This document shows, in pieces, positions 17,592-25,052 of a stretch of DNA of 64,000 nt. Source of the stretch: an uncultured Bacteroides sp. (GTDB taxonomy: Bacteria > Bacteroidota > Bacteroidia > Bacteroidales > Bacteroidaceae); NCBI RefSeq assembly GCF_963676325.1, contig NZ_OY781099.1, positions 1,426,001 to 1,490,000 of the forward strand. Reading direction: 5' to 3'. Both the position numbers and the translations under genes were made by a program. Position 1 is the first letter of the stretch, and every line of letters begins with the position of its first letter. The notes beneath the pieces are model-generated. The model worked only from the letters and a program-made list of their open reading frames with translations. It searched no databases and was not told where the DNA came from.

Positions 17592-18722
17592 TTACTTCAA
17601 AGTGCTCATATCAATAACATATCTGAATTTTACTTTTCCTGCCAATACGTTTTTATAAGCTTCAGTTACAGCATCTCCGTCGGCTTTGATAATTTCCACT
17701 TCGGGATAGATATTGTGTGCTACCGAATAATCGAGCATTTCCTGTGTTTCTTTCATGCCACCAATTTGAGAACCATACACATTTCTGCCTGCAAGGAACA
17801 CAAAATCCATTACTTTAAGTGTAGGTTGATTATTGAATGCCGGTAATCCAACAATGGCAAAATTACCATTGTATTTGGTCATTCTAAGATACATGGATGG
17901 ATCATACATTGCAGGAATAGTGCTTAACACAAAATCAAAAGAATCGTCCATTCCTTTTAATTCTTCTTTATTATTGACGTTTACATATTTCACAGCACCC
18001 ATTCGTAAGGCATCTGCACGCTTGTCTTCCGTAATATCAAATACGGTAACTTTTGCGCCTAATTTTACAGCATATTGCACGGCCATATGACCAAGCCCAC
18101 CAAATCCTGCAATAGCCACATTGTCTCCTTTTTTAACATCAGATTGCATTAGTGGTGAATAGGTCGTAATTCCGGCACATAATAAAGGAGCTACTTTTTT
18201 CATATCCGCATTTTGAGGAACTTTAACTGCAAACCTGTCTTTTACAACAATATTATTTGAGTATCCACCTTGCGTAATTTCATTATTATGAAATGGGTCA
18301 TGAGCATGATAGGTCATAACTACTTTTTTACAATATTGTTCTAAACCAGCTTTACAATAATCGCATTCACCACAGGAGTTTACCATACAACCAACACCGG
18401 CATAATCGCCAACTTTGAATTTGGTCACATTCTTACCTACTCTGGTTACTTTTCCTACAATTTCATGTCCTGGAACCATTGGATATATTTCATTCCCCCA
18501 ATCTTGGTGAGAGTGGTGTAAATCGCTATGGCATATACTGGCGTACATCGTTTCAATGAGAATATCATCATCTCCAAGGGCATGACGCGTAAACTCATAA
18601 GGTTTAAATTGCCAATCGTTTGAAAAAACAGCAAGACCTTTGGCTGGGATTCTTTTTTCCTGAGCATTAACTTGAAATACAGATAAAATGCTCAATGCTA
18701 TGCTTAAAAATAGATATTTCAT
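17592..18722 (-). CDS. Zinc-dependent alcohol dehydrogenase (YahK/CAD-like) with signal peptide
   Basis: This 376-residue medium-chain dehydrogenase has an apparent signal peptide ending FQVNAQ (residue 21), odd for an NAD(P)-dependent enzyme. After it come the catalytic zinc ligands in ASICHSDLHH and GHEIVG, the structural zinc cluster CGECDYCKAGLEQYC, the cofactor loop GFGGLGHMAVQYA and the C-terminal KFRYVIDMSTL typical of the cinnamyl-alcohol/YahK group. It should reduce aldehydes, preferring NADPH. It follows the aldo/keto reductase gene by 21 bases in the operon starting at 19733. If exported, the cofactor source is unclear. Confidence 0.9.
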   Translation of the reverse strand: MKYLFLSIALSILSVFQVNAQEKRIPAKGLAVFSNDWQFKPYEFTRHALGDDDILIETMYASICHSDLHHSHQDWGNEIYPMVPGHEIVGKVTRVGKNVTKFKVGDYAGVGCMVNSCGECDYCKAGLEQYCKKVVMTYHAHDPFHNNEITQGGYSNNIVVKDRFAVKVPQNADMKKVAPLLCAGITTYSPLMQSDVKKGDNVAIAGFGGLGHMAVQYAVKLGAKVTVFDITEDKRADALRMGAVKYVNVNNKEELKGMDDSFDFVLSTIPAMYDPSMYLRMTKYNGNFAIVGLPAFNNQPTLKVMDFVFLAGRNVYGSQIGGMKETQEMLDYSVAHNIYPEVEIIKADGDAVTEAYKNVLAGKVKFRYVIDMSTLK

Positions 18723-18743
18723 AAGTTTACTTTTTAAATTATA

Positions 18744-19733
18744 CTAATCATTATCAACCATTTTTTGACTGCTTTCAGGATATCGATGTCCAAGAATATC
18801 TATTTTTGCTAATGCAGTTTCAATCTGAGTTAAATCATCCTTATTTAATTCAAGATTTGCTGCTCCTACATTTTCTTCAAGTCGGTGTATTTTTGTTGTT
18901 CCTGGAATTGGTACAATCCATTCTTTTTGAGCGTGAATCCATGCTAAGGCAACTTGTGCAGGTGTTGCCTCTTTTTTCTGAGCAATTTGGGTAATCAACT
19001 CAACCAAAGCTTGATTCGCTTTTCGGTTTTCAGCATCGAAGCGAGGTATACCATTGCGAAAGTCTTTGGTATCGAATTCTGTATTTACATCAATTTTTCC
19101 TGTTAAAAATCCTTTGCCAAGAGGACTGAAAGGCACAAAGCCAATACCTAGTTCCTCAAGAGTAGCAAAAGTTTTTGTTTCAGGCTCCCGCCACCACATA
19201 GAGTATTCGCTTTGTAAGGCTGACACCGGCTGAATAGCATGAGCTTTGCGAATATTGGTAACTCCAGCTTCAGACATACCAAAGTATTTTACTTTTCCTT
19301 CCTGAATTAAATCTTTAACTGTACCCGCAACATCTTCAATAGGAACATTCGGGTCAATTCGATGTTGATATAGCAAATCTATGGCTTCTACATTTAATCT
19401 TTTTAAAGAACCTTCTACAGCCTGACGGATGTACTCTGGTTTACTGTTTAGCCCAACCGACTGACCATTCTTAAAGTTAAAACCAAATTTGGTAGCAACT
19501 ACAATTTCGTTTCTAAATGGAGCAATCGCTTCGCCAACAACTTCTTCATTGGTAAAAGGGCCATATATTTCGGCGGTATCAAAAAATGTAACACCTAATT
19601 CGTAAGCTCTTCTAATTAATTTAATAGCCTCTTGCTTATCTGTAGCAGGGCCATAACCAAAACTTAAGCCCATGCACCCTAATCCTAGTGCAGATACTTC
19701 TAATCCTTGAGTACCTAATTTACGCTGTTTCAT
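18744..19733 (-). CDS. Aldo/keto reductase, YakC-type
   Basis: This 329-residue enzyme is full length. GLGCMGLSFGYGP, FFDTAEIYGPFTNEE (catalytic Asp and Tyr), ATKFGF (Lys) and LLYQHRID (His) are all present, and IVPIPGTTKIHRLEENVGA is the NADPH 2'-phosphate site. Members reduce a broad range of aldehydes and ketones. It is the first gene of a leftward operon through the alcohol dehydrogenase, cupin, metallo-hydrolase, MATE and cyclophilin-like genes. Its promoter region contains operator B (19831) and, further up, a second complete operator-promoter C (19979). Confidence 0.93.
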   Translation of the reverse strand: MKQRKLGTQGLEVSALGLGCMGLSFGYGPATDKQEAIKLIRRAYELGVTFFDTAEIYGPFTNEEVVGEAIAPFRNEIVVATKFGFNFKNGQSVGLNSKPEYIRQAVEGSLKRLNVEAIDLLYQHRIDPNVPIEDVAGTVKDLIQEGKVKYFGMSEAGVTNIRKAHAIQPVSALQSEYSMWWREPETKTFATLEELGIGFVPFSPLGKGFLTGKIDVNTEFDTKDFRNGIPRFDAENRKANQALVELITQIAQKKEATPAQVALAWIHAQKEWIVPIPGTTKIHRLEENVGAANLELNKDDLTQIETALAKIDILGHRYPESSQKMVDND

Positions 19734-19792
19734 ATATTTATGTTTTAAATTTGAAAAAATAGTTTTATTTCTGCGTCGAAATAATCACGTTG

Positions 19793-19863
19793 CAAATTTA
19801 GGGGTAAATTGCAGGTTGATTGTTATACATATTACAGGTATGCATACCACTTTTACTGTTTAA
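19793..19863 (-). promoter_or_regulatory. Promoter with AraC-type direct-repeat operator (site B)
   Basis: Half-sites ATTACAGGTATG at 19831 and TTTACTGTTTAA at 19852 are 21 bp apart with CATACC between. The minus-strand -7 box TAAATTTG lies at 19793-19800, 31 bp from the nearest half-site. It is placed to drive the aldo/keto reductase operon (19733). Confidence 0.75.
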
Positions 19864-19940
19864 GAAAAACCGAAGTAAACTGTCGTAGGTAAGTAAAACT
19901 AAAATTTTCCATTTTCTAATATATAATTATTTTGATGATG

Positions 19941-20011
19941 CAAAATTATGCCGTATTTTCGGGGTGAATGTTATACATATTACTGATATACATACCATTA
20001 TTACAGATACG
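19941..20011 (-). promoter_or_regulatory. Second promoter-operator copy (site C) between aldo/keto reductase and araC
   Basis: Half-sites ATTACTGATATA at 19979 and ATTACAGATACG at 20000 are 21 bp apart, again with CATACC between them. A minus-strand TAATTTTG box at 19941-19948 sits 31 bp away. The unit faces left like site B, 148 bp upstream of it, and also lies upstream of the rightward AraC gene, so it could serve both. Confidence 0.7.
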
Positions 20012-20045
20012 GGTTGCCTGATGAATTAAATAACAAAAAAAGTTC

Positions 20046-20053
20046 TACTTTTG
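20046..20053 (+). promoter_or_regulatory. -7 box for the AraC gene
   Basis: TACTTTTG fits the Bacteroides TAnnTTTG -7 consensus, 24 bases upstream of the ATG at 20078. Operator C lies about 35 bp further upstream, so self-regulation is possible. Confidence 0.5.
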
Positions 20054-20077
20054 TCTTGCAAACTAATATAAAAACTT

Positions 20078-20974
20078 ATGAATGAGATTCCAAGAATAGA
20101 TAATATTTGCGATTACAATTCTATAATGGGGTTGGAAACGTTGCATCCTTTGGTTAGTGTTATCGATATGTCCAAGTCTAAAAGAATGTCACATATGCGT
20201 CATAGCTTTGGCTTTTATGCCATCTATCTGAAGCAGGTGAAATGTGGAGATTTGATATATGGACGCAACTATTATGATTATCAGGAGGGAACATTGGTAT
20301 GCATTGCACCGGGGCAGGTTCTTGGTGTTGAAGATAACGGAGAGTACTTTCAACCGAAAGGCTGGGCGTTGTTGTTTCATCCGGACTTGATTCGTGGCAC
20401 CTCGCTTGGGCGTAATATCAAAAACTATTCATTCTTTTCCTATGAAGCTAACGAAGCCCTTCACCTGTCAGAGCAGGAAAGAGTTGTTGTAATAGACTGC
20501 ATGCATAAGATAGAACTGGAACTGAATCATTCAATTGATAAACACAGCAAAACATTGATTGCATCGAACATAGAGTTGCTTCTTAATTATTGCGAGCGCT
20601 TTTATGACCGCCAGTTTATTACCCGCGAACATATAAATAAAGATGTCTTGGTACGGTTTGAAAATCTGCTTGAAGATTATTTTACGTCGGACAAGCCACA
20701 GAATATTGGTTTGCCTACAGTGGGATATTGTGCTGATAAGCTTAATCTTTCATCAAACTATTTGGGTGATTTGATTAAAAAAGAAACCGGCAAATCAGCT
20801 TTGGAACATATACAACTGAAATTGATTAATATAGCTAAAGAGTTAGTGTATGACACAAGCAAATCTGTTAGTGAGATAGCCTATGAACTGGGATTCAAAT
20901 ACCCTCAGCACTTCAGCCGGCTGTTTAAGAAACGTGTTGGTGTTTCGCCAAATGAATATAGGGTGCAGCATTAA
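20078..20974 (+). CDS. AraC family transcriptional regulator
   Basis: The 298-residue protein has an N-terminal sensing domain of cupin type (residues 25-150, including YYDYQEGTLVCIAPGQVLGV and FHPDLIRGTSLG) and a C-terminal pair of helix-turn-helix motifs (about 200-295) ending in the AraC signature FKYPQHFSRLFKKRVGVSPNEYR. It is a close paralogue of the regulator at 21262. It is divergent from the aldo/keto reductase operon, and the five 21-bp-spaced direct repeats in this window are the expected kind of binding site for such a protein. Probably an activator; the inducer is unknown but a reactive carbonyl or aromatic compound would fit. Confidence 0.92.
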   Translation: MNEIPRIDNICDYNSIMGLETLHPLVSVIDMSKSKRMSHMRHSFGFYAIYLKQVKCGDLIYGRNYYDYQEGTLVCIAPGQVLGVEDNGEYFQPKGWALLFHPDLIRGTSLGRNIKNYSFFSYEANEALHLSEQERVVVIDCMHKIELELNHSIDKHSKTLIASNIELLLNYCERFYDRQFITREHINKDVLVRFENLLEDYFTSDKPQNIGLPTVGYCADKLNLSSNYLGDLIKKETGKSALEHIQLKLINIAKELVYDTSKSVSEIAYELGFKYPQHFSRLFKKRVGVSPNEYRVQH

Positions 20975-21073
20975 TAATTGTCTTTGTATTCGGTTCTAAT
21001 ATCTCTTGTCAGAACGTATAGTCTTGTCTCTTTACGTGTAGCTTTTCCTGACCAATGAGCTTTAGATAAAAAG

Positions 21074-21106
21074 ATAGGTGTAATAATTGAAATTTATTAC
21101 ACCTAT
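21074..21106. terminator. Hairpin terminator after AraC gene
   Basis: ATAGGTGTAATAA at 21074-21086 is perfectly complementary to 21094-21106 with a 7-base loop. It lies between the rightward AraC gene and the leftward hydrolase relic. Confidence 0.6.
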
Positions 21107-21151
21107 TGCAAAAACAACCAAATATGTCCAATAATTATGCTTGATGTTCCG

Positions 21152-21260
21152 TTATAAGTTCTTGCTAAAAAATATCGTTAATTTGTCGAATGGAATTAAA
21201 TCGGTTTTGTGATACAACTCAACATGTAAGGCGTTAGGTATAATATATAATTCTTTAGGT
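21152..21260 (-). pseudogene. Relic of an alpha/beta hydrolase 3' end
   Basis: The minus strand reads KPKELYIIPNALHVELYHKT then DLIPFDKLTIFFSKNL and a stop at 21152. This aligns with the C-terminus of the hydrolase at 7448 (EPKELYIVPNAGHVDLYDKT, then DLIPFDKLENFFNKYL). Only about the last 36 codons remain and the AraC gene stop follows at 21262. In the catalytic-histidine motif Gly-His has become Leu-His. It is a deletion scar of a second hydrolase copy. Confidence 0.85.
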
Positions 21261-21261
21261 T

Positions 21262-22158
21262 TTAATTCAGAATTCTGTATTCATTAGGTGTATAGCCGGT
21301 TTCCTTCTTAAACATACGGCTGAAATGTTGTTGATACTTGAACCCTAACTCATAAGCAATATCACTTATTGATTTGGTCCGGTCAAAAAGCTTTTCCTTA
21401 GCCATATCAATCAACTTTAGCTGTATATGCTCCTGGGCGGACTTACCTGTCTCTTTTTTTATTAAATCTCCAAGATAGTTGGCCGACAAATGTAATCCTT
21501 CTGCACAATATTTCACTGAGGGAAATCCAATTGTCTGAGGTTTATCTGATTCAAAATAACTATTAAGGAGGTTCTCAAACTTTATCAGAACATCTTTGTT
21601 TGCATTCTCACGGGTAATAAACTGCCGGTCATAAAAACGTGTGCAATAATTGAGCAGTAATTCAATGTTTGTTACTATCAATGTTTTGCTATGCTTATCA
21701 ATTGTATGCTTCAATTCTATATTAATTTTGTTAAAGCAGTCAATGATAGTTTGTTGCTCACTGGCTGAAAGATGTAAGGCTTCAAACACTTCATAAGAGA
21801 AAAATGTATAGCTTTTCATTTTATGTCCAAGCGAAGTACCACGAATTAAATCGGGATGGAATACCAATTCCCACCCCATGGGCTGAATATATTCTCCTTT
21901 ATTATCAATATCCATAATCTGGCCGGGTGCGGTAAACACTAACGTTCCTTCTCTGTAATCATAATAATTGCGTCCATATCTTATGTCGCCACATTTGGTA
22001 TCTTTTAGAACCACACTATAAAACTCCATGCATTTACGGATGTGCTTTATCGGTTTTACTTTTGAATAATCGATAACACTCACTAAAGGATGTAAGGTTT
22101 CCTGACCCATCATCTCATTATACTGAGAAATGCTTTTCAGTTTTGTTATTTCTTCCAT
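21262..22158 (-). CDS. AraC family transcriptional regulator, paralogue of the 20078 gene
   Basis: At 298 residues it is collinear along its whole length with the regulator at 20078: ETLHPLVSVID, FHPDLIRGTSLG, NIELLLNYC, RFYDRQFITRE and ETGKSA are shared. The C-terminal helix-turn-helix pair ends in FKYQQHFSRMFKKETGYTPNEYR. It is divergent from the tautomerase/flavodoxin operon, with operator E between them. Differences in the second recognition helix are small, so both proteins may bind the same operators and respond to different signals. The 3' end abuts a hydrolase relic, which suggests the gene reached this spot by recombination. Confidence 0.92.
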   Translation of the reverse strand: MEEITKLKSISQYNEMMGQETLHPLVSVIDYSKVKPIKHIRKCMEFYSVVLKDTKCGDIRYGRNYYDYREGTLVFTAPGQIMDIDNKGEYIQPMGWELVFHPDLIRGTSLGHKMKSYTFFSYEVFEALHLSASEQQTIIDCFNKINIELKHTIDKHSKTLIVTNIELLLNYCTRFYDRQFITRENANKDVLIKFENLLNSYFESDKPQTIGFPSVKYCAEGLHLSANYLGDLIKKETGKSAQEHIQLKLIDMAKEKLFDRTKSISDIAYELGFKYQQHFSRMFKKETGYTPNEYRILN

Positions 22159-22213
22159 ATTGTTTTGGCTTAATTCTGACTACAAAAATAATGTAATTCA
22201 TATAAGTCCATGC

Positions 22214-22283
22214 ATAATAAGTAATTATGGTAAAACAATCAGTAATTAGTATAAATATCAATGCTTTCTCAGCAGTACTTTTG
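22214..22283 (+). promoter_or_regulatory. Promoter with AraC-type direct-repeat operator (site E)
   Basis: Read on the minus strand, half-sites ATTACTGATTGT (from 22246 down) and ATTACTTATTAT (from 22225 down) are 21 bp apart. The plus-strand -7 box TACTTTTG is at 22276-22283, 30 bp from the nearest half-site. Relative to the driven gene (tautomerase, 22347) the orientation is the same as in sites A, B and D. Confidence 0.72.
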
Positions 22284-22346
22284 TATCCGTAAAGAAACAT
22301 TTAAGAAAAGAACGAAATTCAAATTTAATAAATAGGAGATTTTAAT

Positions 22347-22553
22347 ATGCCTGTAATAACTATTCAAGCCTCAAAACTAAGCAACGAACAAAAGAAAGAG
22401 TTAACCATCACATTAACAAACGAAGCAGCCCGCATTATGAATATGCCTGTAGCACCTTTTACAGTATTGATTTACGAAAACGATCTTACTAATATAGGTT
22501 TTGGAGGAAAGTGGCTGGGTGACATGAATGTTGCAAATACGAAAGAAGATTAA
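22347..22553 (+). CDS. 4-oxalocrotonate tautomerase family protein
   Basis: This 68-residue protein starts MPVITIQASKLSNEQKKEL; removal of Met exposes Pro-1, the catalytic base of the tautomerase superfamily. The length is close to the 62-residue norm. EAARIMNMP and FTVLIYEND are the usual core elements, and Arg in AARIM may be a substrate ligand. It would convert enol and keto forms of small unsaturated acids or similar compounds. An unusually strong Shine-Dalgarno-like AGGAG lies 10 bases upstream. It shares an operon with the flavodoxin gene 24 bases downstream and is driven from the operator E promoter. Confidence 0.88.
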   Translation: MPVITIQASKLSNEQKKELTITLTNEAARIMNMPVAPFTVLIYENDLTNIGFGGKWLGDMNVANTKED

Positions 22554-22577
22554 TTAAACTATTAAACAAATAATAAT

Positions 22578-23126
22578 ATGTCTAAAAATATTTTGGTACT
22601 TACTGGTAGCCCCCGCAAAGGAGGCAATAGTGATCAATTGGCAGATGCATTTATTTCCGGAGCTCAAAAAGCAGGACATACTGCTGTTAAATTTGCTACA
22701 GCAAATAAAAATATTAAAGGTTGCGTTGACTGTATGAGCTGCTACAGTAAAGGTGTAGCGTGCTCATTCAATGATGATTTCAACGAACTTGCCCCAATGG
22801 TGGAGGAAGCTGATATGATTGTTTTTGCCACACCCTTATATTGGTTTACATTCCCCATGCAATTAAAAGCTGCTATCGATAAATTCTTCGCTTTTCTAAT
22901 TGGCAAGCGGAAACTAAAAATACAAAGCAGCGCACTGTTAGTTTGTTCCGGTGCTCCAAATGAGGACGGTTTTGATGCAATAAAAGCAACTTACAAACAG
23001 ATAGCTAACCATATGAATTGGAGTGATTCCGGCATCATTACAGTTCCCGGTATAAATGCAAAAAGTGATATTCAGAACACAGATGCATTGAAAAGAGCAG
23101 AAGAGTTAGGACTAAGCATACAATAA
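22578..23126 (+). CDS. Flavodoxin-fold NAD(P)H-dependent oxidoreductase, iron-sulfur flavoprotein type
   Basis: This 182-residue protein carries LTGSPRKGGNSDQLADAF (FMN phosphate loop, residues 8-25), a cysteine motif GCVDCMSCYSKGVAC (about 48-62) and ATPLYWFTFPMQLKAAIDK (flavin contact). It is a paralogue of the protein at 4282. Cysteine spacing CxxCxxC then C after six residues is compatible with an Fe-S cluster as in iron-sulfur flavoproteins, but related NADPH-dependent FMN reductases keep the cysteines without proof of a cluster. It is the second gene after the tautomerase; the terminator at 23188 ends the unit. Confidence 0.88.
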   Translation: MSKNILVLTGSPRKGGNSDQLADAFISGAQKAGHTAVKFATANKNIKGCVDCMSCYSKGVACSFNDDFNELAPMVEEADMIVFATPLYWFTFPMQLKAAIDKFFAFLIGKRKLKIQSSALLVCSGAPNEDGFDAIKATYKQIANHMNWSDSGIITVPGINAKSDIQNTDALKRAEELGLSIQ

Positions 23127-23187
23127 TGGCTACAATATGCATTTTTGTATTTTCCTAATAGGAGAGAAGTGGTGATTAATACACAAT

Positions 23188-23220
23188 AACGGAAAGGGAA
23201 ATTATCTTTCCCCCTCCGTT
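23188..23220. terminator. Convergent terminator hairpin
   Basis: AACGGAAAGGGAAA pairs with TTTCCCCCTCCGTT around a short loop, with one or two mismatches, between the convergent flavodoxin (ends 23126) and AraC/GyrI (ends 23230) genes. Confidence 0.65.
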
Positions 23221-23229
23221 TACTTTTAC

Positions 23230-24177
23230 TTAAAGCGGTCTTACCGGAATACAGATATCCAGAATAAATTTCTTTTCCGGATGCTCGTTATGGTCATTGT
23301 AATATAACTCATAAGTACTGCCATTTCCAGGTTGGTATCCATTTTCTGTAAACCACAAACACATCGTATTCCAGGCTTGTTCGAATTCAGTTACAGTAAT
23401 TTCAAAATGTCCTACAGCGTATTTTCCCCCTTCAACAATCATTTTACCAATCTCTCCGTCTACTTTAATATCTTCATTAACGGTGATACAAGCATCCTGA
23501 CGTACATTCTCAATCTCGGTAATTGAAGGATCGTCATGGTAAACGGTCAGTGATTTAGTTTCCGGAAAATTTAGCAACCCTCTTGGACCTGCCCATTTCA
23601 TTAATTTGTCATACGCTTTGCAGATGTCTTTGAAAGCACCTTTGTGACGACAATAAATAACTTTCATCTCCGGCATTTCTTTAATTTCAATCTTTGTGTT
23701 CATAATAATTAATTGTTTTAAATTGATGTTGCAAAGTTGCAAATCAATGCTGTGATGTTGTTGATTATTCTTGCTGAACACTTTACCATCCTTGCTATAA
23801 TAAGAACCATTGATGGCAAGGAAAGCTTTTTCTCTGCTCCTGAAATCCGTAGCCGATGTATTGAAGTACTTTCTGAAAGTTCTGCTAAAGATTGACACAC
23901 TGCTGAATCCGCAGTTATAGGCAATCTCACTGATAGGAACATCTTTGTATTCCCTGATTAAAGAAGCTGCTTTTTCTATTCTGATTCGTTGAATGAAAGC
24001 TGATAAACTCTCGCTTGTAAATAATGTAAATATCCGATGGAAATGATATGGAGACAGATTGGCCACGCCCGCTACCGTTCCTAAGGATAAAGGTTCGTTT
24101 ATATGGTTGTCGATGTAATCCATTACCTTATTAATCCTTGCAATATATTCCTGTTTGCTTTGCTCTTTAACGCTCAT
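23230..24177 (-). CDS. AraC family regulator with GyrI-like effector domain
   Basis: The 315-residue protein has an N-terminal AraC DNA-binding domain (about residues 10-110; YIDNHINEPLSLGTVAGVAN and PISEIAYNCGFSSVSIFSRT) and a C-terminal GyrI-like small-molecule domain (about 155-315; EIKEMPEMKVIYCRHKGAF, ENGYQPGNG, KFILDICIPV). The order is that of Rob/SoxS-like multidrug regulators of the AraC_E_bind group, which bind hydrophobic compounds. It differs in build from the 298-residue pair at 20078 and 21262. Target genes are not evident; no operator A-E type site lies in its promoter. Confidence 0.9.
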   Translation of the reverse strand: MSVKEQSKQEYIARINKVMDYIDNHINEPLSLGTVAGVANLSPYHFHRIFTLFTSESLSAFIQRIRIEKAASLIREYKDVPISEIAYNCGFSSVSIFSRTFRKYFNTSATDFRSREKAFLAINGSYYSKDGKVFSKNNQQHHSIDLQLCNINLKQLIIMNTKIEIKEMPEMKVIYCRHKGAFKDICKAYDKLMKWAGPRGLLNFPETKSLTVYHDDPSITEIENVRQDACITVNEDIKVDGEIGKMIVEGGKYAVGHFEITVTEFEQAWNTMCLWFTENGYQPGNGSTYELYYNDHNEHPEKKFILDICIPVRPL

Positions 24178-24335
24178 ATCTTTGTTTTTCAGTGAAATAG
24201 CAAAGGTAATTCAATTCCCGGTTTTCTGTTTTACTTATCTTGCTCTTTTTATTTCTCTTGATAATTATAGTTTTGAATAAATTGTCAAGAATCCACAGGT
24301 ATGAGTTGGTTATATATTTTTTATCTTCCTGTCTT

Positions 24336-24611
24336 TTACTTATTACGTAATATTAGAAGCAAAAAAGTTAGAATAAGCATAATAAACTGAATAATAAATA
24401 CGGGATATAAAGGGCCGGATTCTGCAAATCTATATATAAAACTGAAGAAATTGATCGGTATAGTAATTAGAGAAAATGGTAATACCCACTCCCCATTAAA
24501 TCTGTCTTCTGGATAAACTGAACAAATCGTTAGAGTTCCAATTCCATTATATATTAATGCAATCCAAAAATCTAATTTATTTGTTTTATATAGTTCTATT
24601 AATTTATTCAT
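24336..24611 (-). CDS. Small membrane protein of unknown function
   Basis: This 91-residue product has about three hydrophobic stretches (residues 14-30, 41-60, 70-89) and ends LLLILRNK. I do not recognise the family. It lies 28 bases after another small membrane protein gene, in an AT-rich patch of unusual genes. Confidence 0.55.
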   Translation of the reverse strand: MNKLIELYKTNKLDFWIALIYNGIGTLTICSVYPEDRFNGEWVLPFSLITIPINFFSFIYRFAESGPLYPVFIIQFIMLILTFLLLILRNK

Positions 24612-24639
24612 TTGATGTCTATCTTTTATTTATGAAAGT

Positions 24640-24891
24640 CTAAACAATTCCTATTAAACTAATGAACCAATGCAATCCAATAGCAAACATTAAATATACG
24701 AACCAAACAAGACTTGAACCTCCAGCACTATTAAATACTAGATTGTAGAAAAAGAATCCACTATATAATCCTAAAACAGTTAGGTTAATGATACATGTTT
24801 TTAGTCTCTCTTTACTTCTTAAAATCAAAATAAGAAGTGTTAAAGCGTAAATAGCATAGCAACAAAGCAAGATTAAATTGTCTTCTGTCAT
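24640..24891 (-). CDS. Small membrane protein of unknown function
   Basis: This 83-residue product has three hydrophobic stretches (residues 6-24, 33-52, 60-82) separated by a short basic loop (RSKERLKT). No family is recognised. Downstream it pairs with the 24336 gene; upstream lies the first copy of a 130-bp intergenic repeat. Confidence 0.5.
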   Translation of the reverse strand: MTEDNLILLCCYAIYALTLLILILRSKERLKTCIINLTVLGLYSGFFFYNLVFNSAGGSSLVWFVYLMFAIGLHWFISLIGIV

Positions 24892-24916
24892 GGTTTTTTT
24901 TATTTTTAAATGCTAT

Positions 24917-25046
24917 CTAACGACTGAGGCTATGGGCTTTGATGGTTTGTAGAAGCGTTCGCTGTCGCGGAATAACAAAGTGAATGCGGGAGCAGAGCCT
25001 GCTAAAAGCACATAAGCTGCTAACTGTCCATAGACACATTAGCACT
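24917..25046. repeat. 130-bp intergenic repeat, copy 1
   Basis: It shares blocks with 26269-26398 in the same order and spacing: CTAACGA, TGGGCTTTGA, AGCGTTCGCTGTCGCGGAA, ACAAAGTG and CCTGCTAAA. It lies immediately downstream of the stop of the leftward DUF6438 gene. The central GTTCGC...GCGGAA block can form a small hairpin. Confidence 0.8.
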
Positions 25047-25052
25047 AGTTTT

